NCBI GenBank assembly: GCA_036435485.1
Contig: CM071598.1
Span: 182,166,148-182,230,147, forward strand
DNA: 64,000 nucleotides
Source: Saposhnikovia divaricata
Lineage: Eukaryota; Streptophyta; Magnoliopsida; Apiales; Apiaceae
Direction: 5' to 3'
Shown: positions 1-11,341 of the stretch, piece after piece
Numbering within the stretch: position 1 is the first letter of the stretch
Layout: each line of letters opens with the position of its first letter
Position numbers and translations under genes: made by a program
The notes under the pieces: model-generated
Told to the model about the DNA's origin: nothing
The model's input: the letters and a program-made list of their open reading frames with translations, nothing else
Database searches by the model: none

Positions 1-1
1 C

Positions 2-1828
2 ACCAATGCTAGATTCTTAGAAGAAGACTATATAATGAACCATAAACCCATGAGTATTATCGTTTTAGAGGAACTAGTGGGAGGGACAGATAATCCCCAA
101 GTGCCAATAGTACAAGTAGAACAACCACAAGAAAATGCACAACTTAACACTAATACTGCACCAGTGCCTCGTCGTAGTGGGAGGGTTGTTCAACAACCAG
201 ATAGATTCATGTTTTTGGGAGAGTCCTCGGACTTGGTCTCTGGCGAACATGATGAGGATCCCAGGACATACGAAGAGGCAATTCTAGATAAAGATGCAGA
301 TCTATGGCAAAAGGCAATGGAATCTGAGATGGAATCTATGTATTCCAATCAAGTTTGGGAGCTCGTGGAACCACCCAAAGGTGTAAAACCCATTGGATGT
401 ATGTGGATCTACAAGAAGAAAAGAGGATTTGACAAAAAGGTGAAAGCCTGGAAAGCACGACTTGTTGCGAAAGGGTATACTCAGAAAGAAGGGATTGATT
501 ATGAGGAAACCTTTTCGCCGGTTGTTATGCTTAAGTCGATCCGGATTCTTTTATCTATAGCAGCTCATCTCGATTATGAGATTTGGCAAATGGATGTCAA
601 GACAGCTTTCCTTAATGGAAGTCTTGAGGAAACCATCTATATGCAACAACCAAAAGGATTCATTAAGGAAGGCCAAGAGCATCTTGTTTGTAAGCTTAAG
701 AGGTCTATTTATGGACTAAAACAAGCTTCTAGGGACTGGAATATTCATTTTGATCAGGTAGTCCAGTCATATGGATTTGATCAAAGTCCAAGCGAATCAT
801 GTGTGTATAAGAGAAGTGAGGGTAATGCAGTGGTTTTTCTAGTACTGTATGTGGATGACATTTTACTCATTGGAAACAATGTTAAGATGTTGTCATCAGT
901 AAAGGCATGGTTGTTCAAACAATTTGAAATGAAGGACTTAGGTGAAGCGGCATACATCCTTGGGATCAAAGTAATAAGGGATCGCAAGAAAAGGATGTTG
1001 GCTTTATCTCAAGAGCCCTACATTGATGAAGTATTAGCTCATTTTAACATGCAGAACTCTAAGAAAGGTTTTCTTCCTTTTAAGCATGGAGTGGCTCTAT
1101 CCAAGGAGCAGTGTCCTTCGACACCTAAGGATATAGAGAGCATGAAAGCAGTTCCTTATGTTTCGACATGTGGAAGCTTAATGTATGCTATGTTATGTAC
1201 GAGGCCTGACATTAGCTTTGCTGTAGGCATGGTTAGTAGATATCAGTCGAACCCAGATCAGGAACATTGGAGTGCAGTAAAAACTATACTCAAGTACCTG
1301 AGAAGGACTAAGGAGTATATGTTAATTTACAATGCCTCAGATCTATTTCCTTTGGGATATACTGATTCAGATTTTCAATCAGATAGGGATAAGAGGAAAT
1401 CAACCTCGAGATATGTTTTTACTTTGGGAGGTGGAGCCGTTATATGGAGGAGTGTAAAGCAGAAATGCATTTCAGACTCTACCATTGAAGCCGAGTACGT
1501 GGCGGCCTCTGAGGCTGCAAAGGAGGCTGTATGGTTCAGGAACTTCCTTTTGGACTTGGATGTGGTACCTAATTTGCCTAGGAGCTTGACAGTGTATTGT
1601 GATAACACTGGTGCTGTGGCAAATTCGAAGGAACCTCGAGATCACAAAGCAGCTAAACATATTGAACGTAAGTATCATCTCATACGAGGAATCGTAAAGC
1701 GAGGAGATATAGTTGTGGCTCACATATCATCAGAAGACAACCGGACAGATCCTTTCACAAAGAGCTTGCCAACCAAAGATTTTGACAGGCAAGTGGAAGC
1801 GATAGGAGTCAGATGGATAGACACATAG
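2..1828 (+). CDS. Copia retrotransposon polyprotein, 3' part (integrase tail, RT, RNase H)
   Basis: The frame is open from the window edge (base 2), so the 5' part of this Ty1-copia pol lies outside the window. The first residues (TNARFLEEDY) match the linker after integrase. The reverse transcriptase follows: its start is marked by a WQKAMESEMES / NQVWELVEPP block, then QMDVKTAFLNG, YGLKQASRDW and the catalytic YVDD at about 850-861. Copia-type RNase H follows, with TDSDFQSD and an EAEYVAASEAAKEAVW block near 1480-1535. The frame ends at TAG 1826-1828 without internal stops, so this half may be intact. It makes cDNA in a virus-like particle. A purine-rich tract and LTR follow within 80 bp, the normal order for copia. 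Confidence 0.93.
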   Translation, partial: TNARFLEEDYIMNHKPMSIIVLEELVGGTDNPQVPIVQVEQPQENAQLNTNTAPVPRRSGRVVQQPDRFMFLGESSDLVSGEHDEDPRTYEEAILDKDADLWQKAMESEMESMYSNQVWELVEPPKGVKPIGCMWIYKKKRGFDKKVKAWKARLVAKGYTQKEGIDYEETFSPVVMLKSIRILLSIAAHLDYEIWQMDVKTAFLNGSLEETIYMQQPKGFIKEGQEHLVCKLKRSIYGLKQASRDWNIHFDQVVQSYGFDQSPSESCVYKRSEGNAVVFLVLYVDDILLIGNNVKMLSSVKAWLFKQFEMKDLGEAAYILGIKVIRDRKKRMLALSQEPYIDEVLAHFNMQNSKKGFLPFKHGVALSKEQCPSTPKDIESMKAVPYVSTCGSLMYAMLCTRPDISFAVGMVSRYQSNPDQEHWSAVKTILKYLRRTKEYMLIYNASDLFPLGYTDSDFQSDRDKRKSTSRYVFTLGGGAVIWRSVKQKCISDSTIEAEYVAASEAAKEAVWFRNFLLDLDVVPNLPRSLTVYCDNTGAVANSKEPRDHKAAKHIERKYHLIRGIVKRGDIVVAHISSEDNRTDPFTKSLPTKDFDRQVEAIGVRWIDT

Positions 1829-1891
1829 TTTTTTTTTTGTGTAATAGTGGATTAAATAAACACTAATATACTCATAGAATATTTTGAGTAT

Positions 1892-1902
1892 AAGTGGGAG
1901 AT
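1892..1902 (+). promoter_or_regulatory. Polypurine tract of the first copia element
   Basis: AAGTGGGAGAT lies immediately before the TGTTGG start of the 3' LTR. This is the usual plus-strand primer tract of plant copia elements. Confidence 0.75.
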
Positions 1903-2980
1903 TGTTGGTGTATACTGAAAATATTTATTTAAAGTATATACATTTATTTCTGACCCAGTTTTATTGAGAATCATTTAAATGTTTACATGTTGTCTAATAT
2001 TATATATTGTGGACAATCTAGTATCAAATGGGATACAGAATATTAGATTGTTAAATACGGTTTATATAATATAATAAGGTTCACAGCACAGGTGGAGTTA
2101 GACAATCCACTGGAATGACTGTAGTATTATTTAGATTAGTTTATATTGACTAATAAATAATACTAGTATACTTTGTGTATATTGAACAGGATCAAATTTA
2201 GAATTGTTCCCTTATACTGATTAAGAAGGAGAACTAAGATACTATGTTATTATTAATGCTTAGGTTCTTAATCCAGATATAATAATTGACACGTGTATAT
2301 TATTTACATGCTTTGATTTATATATGAAATAATTCTTTTGATTTATTTCATTATATTTTTGGTGATGGAATAATATATATGGTGGATATTATTTATTGAA
2401 GGAATCCATGTCCTGATAATATTCGGGTTAATGATGTCCCCTTGAATGCTCAAAAAGATTTACTTATGTGAAACCCTGCAGGTGGATTTATTCCGGCATA
2501 ATTAAATAAAGGTTGAGTGGATGATCAAGGATAAAAGATATTAATTAAATGAATTATCAGTAATTTATTTAATTAATGGACATGCGATATTTTAAACATG
2601 GGGAATTTAATAATCAAATAATATTGGAACCGAATTAATTAATTAAATTACGGTATTGGGAAAGGTAGTGCAAATATTAATTCTTTAGTGGATTGAATTA
2701 ATATTTAATTACATTGGGCTAGGCCCAAGATGTAATTAGAAGGCCCAACCTAATTGTCCATGATCCCTATTGTAGCCCTATATATATTCTTATTCTCTTC
2801 TTGCTAGGGTGAGGATTAAGAAATTATATAGCCACCCAGGAGCAAGAAGAGAGGTTAACTTGAGAAGACGAAGGCCACACTTCGCTCAAGGGAATTTGGG
2901 AATACAATAGAAGAGCGTGGAATCAACCGTTAACAAGGTGATTTTTCTATTCATACTCGTTAATTTATTGTATCAAAAAT
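1903..2980 (+). repeat. 3' LTR of the first copia element (right edge uncertain)
   Basis: The LTR begins with TGTTGGTGTATAC directly after the polypurine tract and continues through AT-rich non-coding sequence. The partner LTR is outside the window, so the right edge cannot be fixed by comparison. It meets the minus-strand copia remnant somewhere between about 2955 and 3015. No target duplication could be tested. Confidence 0.65.
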
Positions 2981-2984
2981 CGCA

Positions 2985-4772
2985 GTGCCAAAATCTGATT
3001 GACCCAAAAGTCACAATGAAGCTTAATAGGAGTAGGAACTTTAAAATGTAATTCAGACAACAAGTTGAAAATCCATTTAACTTCACTAAGTGCATTGGCC
3101 ATAGAACGATATTCAGCCTCTGCTGAAGACCTGGCAACAATATTTTGTTTCTTACATTTCCAAGATAGCAAAGAGTTGCCAAGCATAACACAGAAACCTG
3201 ATACTGATCTTCTAGTCATTGGGCAAGAAGCCCAATCAGCATCACAGAAAACTTGCAATTTAAGTGGACTAGAAGCAGTAGATGACAGCAGGTAAGTCCA
3301 TGTACACCTACTAAAATCTTCTACTATTGTTAAGAATCCATGACAAGTAGAATAAGTTGCCCTTTTATAGGGTCCCCAAAGATCACAATGAAGAAGCTCA
3401 AAACAACTTGATGATTTGTAATCACTAATAGGAAAAGATAGTCTGCAATGTTTTGCATATTGACATACATCACAAGGATTATCAGTAATACAAATTTGAG
3501 AAGACAAACATTCAATAGACTTGAGTACATTAAGTGGAGAATGACCTAATCTATCATGCCATAATTTGCTAGTAGTCTGAACAGTAGAACTACATTTAGC
3601 AGAAGTTGAAGTAGATGTTGAAGTAGAAGTAGTGGCAGTGATATGAGAAGTTGACTTCAGAGATGAGCTTGAAGTAATAGGAAGAATAAGCTTGAACAAG
3701 TTGCCATGAAGCTTACCAATCCCCATCACCCTCTTCATAGGGTCCTGTATAACACAGTGATGAGAATTGAAAAGAACATCATAATGTTGAGTGAGTTTAC
3801 TGACAGAGATTAAATTGAACTGAAACTCAGGAATTAAAAGCACATTATGCAAGACAATATCAGAGGTGAGTGTGACAGTTCCTTGAAAATGAACTGATGT
3901 AACTTGACCATTAGGAAGACATATGCTTATATCACAAGTCTCAACATACCTAAGCAAATTAGAATGGCAGGTTATATGATCAGTTGCACCTGAATCTATT
4001 ATCCAATCTGTAGATGTATGACAAATAGCCAGACAAATAGTAGTCATTGATGAACAAATAGGAAACAGAGTACCTGATTGAGGAGGTTCAACTCTGAGAT
4101 TCGAGGTTGACTGATTTAGTAAATTCAGAAGCTGCTGATATTGATCTGAGGTGAGATTATTATTGACATTTGCCTTTGTTGTTTCTTCACAGGCTGCAGA
4201 AGAATTTGCAGAAGAGATAGAATCTTCCTTGTTGGTATGAACTTGAGCAATAACCTTGCTTCCTGAAGCAGAATTTGACTGAGAAAACTTGTTAGCAGGT
4301 CTGTTCTTAGGTGGAAATCCAATTAAGTGATAACATCTCTCCCTTGTGTGATTAGTACCATTACAATGAGTACACTGCAAATTGCCTTTCTTAGGAGGAA
4401 ACTTAGTTTTAGATTCTGTGGTAAGGAATGATTTCTTTGGATCAGATTTAGAAAATCTGTTACCAGTGTAGGCTACATTCTTAGTCATCAAAACAGCAGA
4501 TTCTGGCAAGTTTGAGATGGTTTGAGAGTAATTTCTCTGTCTCTCATCTTGTTGAAGTAACCCTAGTACTTGAGTGAGTTTAGGCATAGGATTCATCATA
4601 AGCAACTGACCACGAATATTCATGAAATTTTCACTTAATCCCATTAGAAACTGTGTGACTTTCATAGTTTCTTCATATTGTTCAAGATCAGCTTTAGCTT
4701 TGCAAGTACACAAACATGTACACTTAGGCACATTAGAAACACTTAGCAGATCATCATAAAGCTTCTTAATTT
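2985..4772 (-). pseudogene. Copia gag-pol remnant with integrase core and RT deleted
   Basis: Minus-strand copia frame of about 590 codons, truncated at both ends. In order: the middle of gag (PKCTC / CKAKADLEQY, VTQFLMGL, QDERQRN), a CCHC knuckle (CTHCNGTNHTRERC), the aspartic protease motif DSGATDH, and the zinc-binding start of integrase (HDRLGH ... CDVCQYAKH) up to about 3300. It then jumps in frame to RNase H (DADWASCPMTRRSVSGFC ... SSAEAEYRSMA). The integrase catalytic core and the whole RT are missing, yet the frame stays open. RNase H homology breaks off near 2985-3010, where the neighbouring copia LTR begins. No LTRs of its own are seen. It cannot transpose by itself. Confidence 0.85.
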
Positions 4773-5252
4773 AATAATTAAATTAAATTATAATAGGTGG
4801 TGATGATAGTTGGGTATTACAAGTGATGGTATAATAGGTCGCCGAAATTGGAGGGGCTATGAGGGTGGAGGTGGAGAAGTAAATTATATTTGAATGTGTG
4901 GTTATGATTAAATATAGATATAAAATTTAAAAGCCTCAAATTAGTTTTCAGTTCTCATTTCAGCATAGGTTCTTAATTTAACACTTGCTCATATGTATAA
5001 CACATGCAGTGACGGAGGCAGGAAAATTTTTCCGGGGGGGCCGATTTTATACTATAAGTTCAAAAATTTTAAAAAAACTAATTTTAATTATAAATAAATT
5101 GAAAACCAAAAAAAAAATCTAAATTTAATTCATGTTACATTATTGTCGATAATTAAATTTACTAGAATAATGATTAGTTGTGTTTATAATTTATAAAAAT
5201 ATGTGAAAACTATAGAAGTTGAAAGCCCAAAATAAAAAACTATAGGATATAG

Positions 5253-5318
5253 AACTTGCGAGGAGTCGAACCCTGATTTTTGGGATGGAAAACAAGCCTA
5301 GTGACCAGCTAAGCTACA
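5253..5318 (-). other. tRNA-like sequence with Pol III A and B boxes (degenerate)
   Basis: On the minus strand TAGCTTAGCTGG (5305-5316) fits the A-box consensus and GGTTCGACTCC (5262-5272) fits the B-box consensus. They lie about 33 bp apart, as in a tRNA gene. A D-arm-like and an anticodon-arm-like stem (TTTT-CCATCCC-AAAA) can be drawn. The T stem is imperfect and the acceptor stem does not pair convincingly. I read it as a decayed tRNA or a tRNA-derived piece of a transposon, not a working tRNA gene. Confidence 0.35.
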
Positions 5319-5659
5319 CAAAGAATTGATGAAATAAGTATACTACTACATTGTTATTAGGAAACTTAGGGGGGCCAGGGGGAATGAACACACGTAAATT
5401 TACTAATTCATTGTTAGATTTTAGAAACTGCAAATTGTTCAGTCTTTCACTCTTTTGAAGTTATGTTTTTTAAATTATTAGATATGCTTATACTATCATG
5501 ATCATAAATGAAATTTAAATAAGAATTTTAAGCTGATATCTCTTTCCATAAATATATATTTTTTCTTAAATTAATCATATTATCAGTATATAATGTTTCA
5601 AAACTATGAGTCATGTATTTGAAAAACAAAAAAAATTGAGTTATATGAATTAAAATGGT

Positions 5660-5689
5660 GCTCGTGCTTTGCACGGGCTTTCATGCTAG
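5660..5689 (+). mobile_element. Helitron-like 3' terminus
   Basis: GCTCGTGC-TTT-GCACGGGC (5660-5678) forms a short GC-rich hairpin, followed 7 bp later by CTAG (5686-5689) and then T. A hairpin shortly before CTRR, inserted before T, is the 3' signature of plant Helitrons. I could not identify the matching 5' TC end, so the length of the element is unknown. Confidence 0.45.
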
Positions 5690-6225
5690 TTCTATTAAAA
5701 TTCCAACATTCAATTTTTTCTAGCATTTCATAGCTATTTATTTACTTAATACTTATATAAAAAAAAAAGCTTCATATTATTAAAATTCAGAAAAAAAAAA
5801 AAAAAGAAAAAGAAAAGCTTGTTATTTCTGATGTAGCCCACTGTTTTAGGGTAGTGCTAAATGCAATTCATTTTTACTGAATGCAATTTGTTGAAATTAC
5901 ATCTAAGTCCTTCTATGTATTAAATGCTATATACTAATGTGAGATTCTATAGCAGCTTTGATGATTACGGGGTGTGGACATTAATGCAACATAAATTCAT
6001 ATGAAGAACGTTAAGTGATAAAGTCACTGCAAATAAATTATTTTAAGTTTATATTAAATATTAAAATTTTACATAATCATGATTTAAAATTTTAAATTTA
6101 TATGTCATATCCTAAACAAATTTTTAGTTTTAATATTTAATATCATAAATTAATACAATAATGTAAAATTGTTCTACTTTCATTAGCACGTATTTTTGAT
6201 ACTTTTGTTATTATAAAAATTAATC

Positions 6226-6228
<3 letters not shown>

Positions 6229-6266
<38 letters not shown>
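6229..6266. repeat. (TA)n microsatellite
   Basis: Perfect TA dinucleotide run of 38 bp within AT-rich intergenic DNA. Confidence 0.95.
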
Positions 6267-6268
<2 letters not shown>

Positions 6269-7382
6269 ATAAATATAGTTTCCTTATATAACATTATTAT
6301 ATTTATTATATATTAGAAATATATAATTTTCGATTCATAAAAATATCAAAATATATTTTTAAATTTATGGTTAAAATTTGATTAATTTATTAACCAAATT
6401 TAAAATCTGATAATGTAAATGGCATTGTTTTTTTCAATCGTTTTATAAGGAATCTTTTATTCAAATTAAAATACTTTATATTTCAATTTAATGTTACTAA
6501 TTCAACCTTTTAATTTATAATTAAATTACATTACATGTTTTGGTATTTAAAAAAAAAAAAAAGACAACTGACTTTCTTATCAACAATAATAATATTGTAA
6601 TATTAAAACTGAAATACTAAGAATTTTGATCATTGGCCACGGACCAAACTATACATATATTTTTTAATTGAATAAAATTATTTCTTTTATAACATAGATA
6701 AATTATATGTATATCTATATTAAGTAAAATTTTACATATTATAAAAAAATTGTTATATTTAAGTATAAATTATTATCAAACTAACTTTCCCAATAAATTT
6801 GTTATTACCCAACTTTTTTAAATTAAATAAAATATGTGAAATATGTACACCTAATTTGACTAATAAATATCTAGAATAAGGAAAAACAAAAAAATGCTCT
6901 GTTGTAGTAATTGGTAAATGGGAAAACGTGAATATATTAATGATTACACAGAAAACTAGGCAGGATAAGGGTTTGTGCACATTATTTGCACAGAAAAGTA
7001 GGAAGGATAATAATGTAATTTCACCAATTTGCATGGAGTAATTTGATTTGCATTTAGCAATTATGCTGTTTTATTCAAGTCATACTTTTTGTATGATTGG
7101 GCCTAAAAACTAAGAAGACCACCTTAAACCAAACATTTGAAACAGCACCGGGCCGCCAAAGTCCATCAACCTCTTTCTTCATCGTCTCCTACACCGCCGA
7201 AAACCAGGTTTCAATGTCTCAATTTCATTCCTAACTTCATCATTTCAATTTCTAGGGTGTTTTTAATACCCTTTTAATTTAAAATTTATATAAACTTGTT
7301 TTATTTCATTTTGTGAGCTTCATTTTACTCTGAAGCTCACAAATTGATGATATGTATTCTATATATAGACCACCAATCTGAT

Positions 7383-7961
7383 ATGTATAAAGCTCTTAGA
7401 TGGAAGCGTCTTTCGTATCGATTTAAGATTGCCTTTTTTGTTAAAACTGGTTTAATTGATAAAGCACTCCAACTGTTTGATGAAATGTCTCAATCAGATT
7501 GTAGAGTTTTTAGCATTGATTATAATAGGATTATTGGGGTTTTAGTTAAGCATTCTCAATTTGAGTTAGCTGGGGAGTATTATGACAAGATGGGTCCGAA
7601 AGGGTTTTCGTTGAATTCGTTTACGTATTCGTGGTTTATTAGTGGGTTGTGTAAAGTTAGTAATTTTGAGGTAATTCAGAGACTTTTGCAAGATATGGAT
7701 AAAGTGGGGGCGGTTCCGGATATGTGGGCGTGTAATTTGTATTTGAATCTTTTGTGTTCGGAGAGTTTGGTTGATGTTGCGTTGGAGGTTTTGAGAGTTA
7801 TGGGTGAGAAGGGGAGGGAGCCGGATGTGGTCAGTTATACTATTGTTGTTAGTGGGTTGTGTAGGGTGAAGAGAATTGATGATGCTGTAAAGTTGTGGTA
7901 TACGATGATTGGGAAAGGTATTGTGCCGGATGATAAGGCTTGGCAACCAAGACGTAAATGA
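7383..7961 (+). pseudogene. Truncated P-class pentatricopeptide repeat (PPR) gene
   Basis: The frame from ATG 7383 encodes about 190 residues of tandem 35-residue PPR helices. Visible repeats include FDEMSQSDCRVFSIDYN, GFSLNSFTYSWFISGLCKV, AVPDMWACNLYLNLLC and GREPDVVSYTIVVSGLCRV. P-class PPR proteins bind organellar RNA and usually carry ten or more repeats. This resembles the N-terminal part of the Arabidopsis At1g13040 type, which is over 500 residues. Homology stops abruptly after PDDKA near 7940, and a foreign tail (WQPRRK) leads to a stop at 7959-7961. I chose 7383 over the upstream in-frame ATG at 7344 because homology starts there. The fragment sits only 250 bp before the phytochrome start. 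It is probably non-functional. Confidence 0.75.
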
Positions 7962-8216
7962 AAAAATGACTCTGTTTACAACTGATATATTCATGTAACC
8001 AAAAGTTAACATCGTTAACAGAAACTTATAATGATTTGATTATGGCATAAGAAAAAGCGGGGGATGATTTGATTTCTTGGACCTGAATGATTATTTATAG
8101 TGATTAGTGAAGGGTGACTACAAGTGTTACTAGTTCTGATTGTGCTTTCGTTAGAATAATAAAACTTCTAGTGCTTGTTGTTGCGGCATTGGCTGATGTT
8201 ATCACTTGCAGATATC

Positions 8217-11200
8217 ATGGCATCTTCAAATAATGACCAGTTCCTCAGCAAAAAAGTCAGTCCTCAGGCTGTTCAAATCGTGGCAGATACAGTATTAGAT
8301 GATGACTTTGATTCATGTGGTACTTCATTCGACTATACGACTTCTGTTCGTGCTACTCAGGAAGTTCTTGCTAGAAGACAAACTCTGGTCAAGGATGTCA
8401 AGTCTGCGTCCCAACGTTATCTGCAAAAAGGTAAATTCATCCAGCCATTTGGTTGGTTGTTAGCCCTGGATCAAAAAACATTGAAAGTGATTGCATACAG
8501 TGAGAATGCTAATGAAATTCTCACATTTAAGTTCTCATGATGGTCCAAGTGTTGGTGATAATATTGCTATTCACTTCGGAGTTAATATCGGAACTATTTT
8601 TGATGCCCCTAGCTTAGCTGCCCTCTTTAAAGCTCAGTTCTAGAGATTCCACCCAGTTTAATCCCATATTAGTCCGTTCAAAAACGTCTGGAAGATATTT
8701 TTATGCAATGGTTCATAGAATACCACATGCTATAATTTTAGACTTTGAGCCAGTGAATACTATGGAAGGCCCTCTGACTGTTTCCGGGCCAGAGCAGTCA
8801 TATATGCTTGCAGAAAAAGGAATTAAGAGGTTGCAGTATTTCCCTAGAGGGAGCGTGCAGAAACTTTGTTCTGCTCTGGTTCATGAGATCTTTGAAATCA
8901 CGGGTTATGACAGGGTGATGGTCTATAAATTTCACGACGATGAGCATGGAGAAGTGATTGAGGAGATCAAGAAGTCAGGCCTTGAACCTTATCTTGGATT
9001 GCATTACCCTGCCACAGATATTCCTCAGGTTGCTCGTTTTTATTATATGGCTAATATGGTCCGCATCATCTGTGATTGTCGTGCAAAGTTAGTGAAGGTG
9101 GTGCAAGATGAAAATTTTGAACATGATGTCAACATGTTTGGTTCAACATTAAGGAGTCCTCACAGCTGCCATAAACTTTTTATGGAAAACATGAATTCAC
9201 ATGCTTCTCTTGTAATGGCTGTTGTAGTAGCCAACGATTTGAGCAATGAAGAATCCGGGAGTTCTACCTCACCATCGTGGAAGGGCAAAAAACTTTGGGG
9301 ACTAGTTGTTTGTCATAACACCACCCCAAGATTTGTTCCCATTGTGCTCCGAAATGCTTGCAAGATTCTTACACAAGTTTTTGCAGTGCATATCAGCCTG
9401 CAGACAGAATTGGAAAGCCTTATTCTTGAAAATTCCATCCTGCACACTCAAACTCTGTTGTGTGATAAGCTATTGCAAGAAGGTCCCCTTAGTATTGTGT
9501 CATGGTGCACAAATATAAGGGATCTTGTTAAATGTGATGGTGCTGTCTAATACTATGAGAATAAGTTTTATAAAATGGGTGTCACCCCAAGTGACTTTAA
9601 GATTTATGATATATTGACATGGATCAGTGTGCTTCATCAGGATTCTGCAGGTTTTATAACAGATAGCTTGTGTGGTTCAGTGTTCCCAGCAGATCTTTCT
9701 GTTTCTGATCTTATATGTGGGATGGCAGCAGTGAGGATAGCTTTAAATTGTGCTCTTTTCTGGTTCAGATCACACACTGATGCAGTTCTAACTTGGGGTG
9801 GTCCAAAGCATGAACCTGGTGAAATAGATGATGACAGAAAAATGCATTCTCGGTCATCTTTTAAATCTTTCAAGGAAATTGTGAAAAACAGGAGTGTACC
9901 TTGGAAGGACATTGAGATAAGCGCAATCCACACTTTGCAGCTTATGTTATGGAACACGTTGAACAATGCTAGAAATGAGATGTCAAATGCTACTGCAATC
10001 CAGAAACAACTTACATCCCTAAACGTTCAAGGGATGCAAGGAGAAACAGCTATTGCTGCAATGGCCCGGCTGATGGAGAGAGCTATGGTGCCAGTATTGG
10101 CAGTTGATGCAGAAGGGATGGAACACAAAACTCGGTGAATTAACTGGTCTTCATGTTAGGGAAGCAATAGGGGAGAATTTGCTCAAACTCGTAGAAGAAA
10201 GTTCAGTTGATGCAGTGAAAAGCATTCTGGGGTCGGTGCTGCAAGGTATAATCTTACATTCTTTTTAGTTGGATTCACAAGGGATTTAACTACATATATA
10301 TCAAAATGCTATAGCATCTAATCTACCTAGTGAGTTGATTAGAGGAACACTTTCTTAGTAAGTTACTACATGACCAATTCTGCAAACTTCATGTTGAAGA
10401 GTATATGCTCATGGTGGGGTCTTCCTCTGACACCTAAGGTTTTTGGATAGATTGGTTACTTAACACTTCATATCATCAAAACGAACATCTTTAGCATATT
10501 TCATCAGTTCTACAAATGAAAATTAAATAAAGGTGCTTCTTTAGTCCTTTGCTTGGTGATTATATTGGCACTTTTAGTTCGTATTACTACACATATATCT
10601 AAATTCTTTATTGTCTTTTCTCTATCAGGAAAAGAAGAGAAAAATATCCGGTTCACAATCAAAACTTCTGGATACAGAACACGTTATGGTCCAGCTATCT
10701 TACAAGTAAACGCTTGTGCAATTAGAGATGTTCATGGCCATATTGTTCGTTTGTGTTTGGTGGCAAATAATATAACAAGTGAAAACATTATTATAGACAA
10801 ATTTATTAGAAGAGAAAGTGGCTACAAAGCTATTATGAAGAATCTAAGGTCATTGAACCCCCCAATATTTGGTCCAGATAAATTTGGTTGTTGCAGGGAA
10901 TGGAATCAAGCTATGACAGAGTTATCAGGATGCCGTAAAGAAGAGGTTACGGGTAAGATGCTTCTTGGGGAGGTGTTCGGGACCCGAACATCATGTTGCA
11001 GACTCAAGACTGAAGAGGCTTTTGTGAATCTTGGTATTGCGCTCAACAGTGCTCACTGTTATCAAGGACCTGATAGTAATAGCTTTGGTTTCTTTGCGCA
11101 GAGTGGAAAGTATATAGAATGTTTGCTTTGTACAAATAGAAGGTTGAATGCAGAGGGTGAAGTTACTGGTATATTTTGCTTCTTGCAGCTAGCAAGTCCA

Positions 11201-11341
11201 AAGTTGATGCAGGTGTATCACTTACAACAGATGCTAGAGCAGACGTCAGCCAAAAGAGAGGAAACAATAGCTTATGTTAAATGGCAAGTGAAAAATCCTC
11301 TCTCAGGAATTTTATATACGGGGAAGATGTTTGAAGGAATC
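8217..11341 (+). pseudogene. PHYA: Phytochrome A pseudogene, 5' portion (exon 1 and most of exon 2)
   Basis: Phytochrome A is the far-red photoreceptor: it binds phytochromobilin and acts in cytosol and nucleus. ATG 8217 follows an apparent 5'-UTR intron acceptor (ACTTGCAG, ends 8211). Exon 1 (to ~10244) shows the PAS-like N-terminus (QPFGWLLALDQKTLKVIAYSE) and the GAF domain with YLGLHYPATDIPQ. The bilin-attachment cysteine is kept (LRSPHSCH), and the PHY domain follows. Exon 2 (from ~10629) carries the PAS repeats (KEEVTGKMLLGEVFGT) and the start of the histidine-kinase-like region. PHYA rather than PHYB/C/E is indicated by CHNTTPRFVP and CRLKTEEAFVNLGIALN. Lesions: frameshifts near 8530 and 8640-8690, an in-frame TAA at 9548-9550, and a small frameshifting deletion near 10115. 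A gypsy element interrupts the coding sequence after 11341. Confidence 0.9.

Larger units (their letters stand above)
4775..7130. other. AT-rich intergenic DNA with transposon debris; no gene
   Basis: I see no convincing coding sequence in this 2.3-kb stretch. It holds a motif near 5008-5045 (GTGACGGAGGCAGG followed by a G run) that resembles termini of old DNA transposons, a tRNA-like sequence near 5255-5318, a Helitron-like end at 5660-5689 and a TA microsatellite at 6229-6266. Open frames here are short, AT-driven and without recognisable domains. Confidence 0.6.

Noticed and set aside
5253..5318. Functional tRNA gene
   Set aside because: The A and B boxes are good but the acceptor and T stems do not pair properly and the anticodon reading (ATC) is unusual, so only a tRNA-like relic is claimed.
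5008..5400. Complete DNA transposon starting at GTGACGGAGGCAGG
   Set aside because: The left motif looks like a transposon end, but I found no matching inverted end or target duplication (the G-rich stretch near 5368 does not pair with it).
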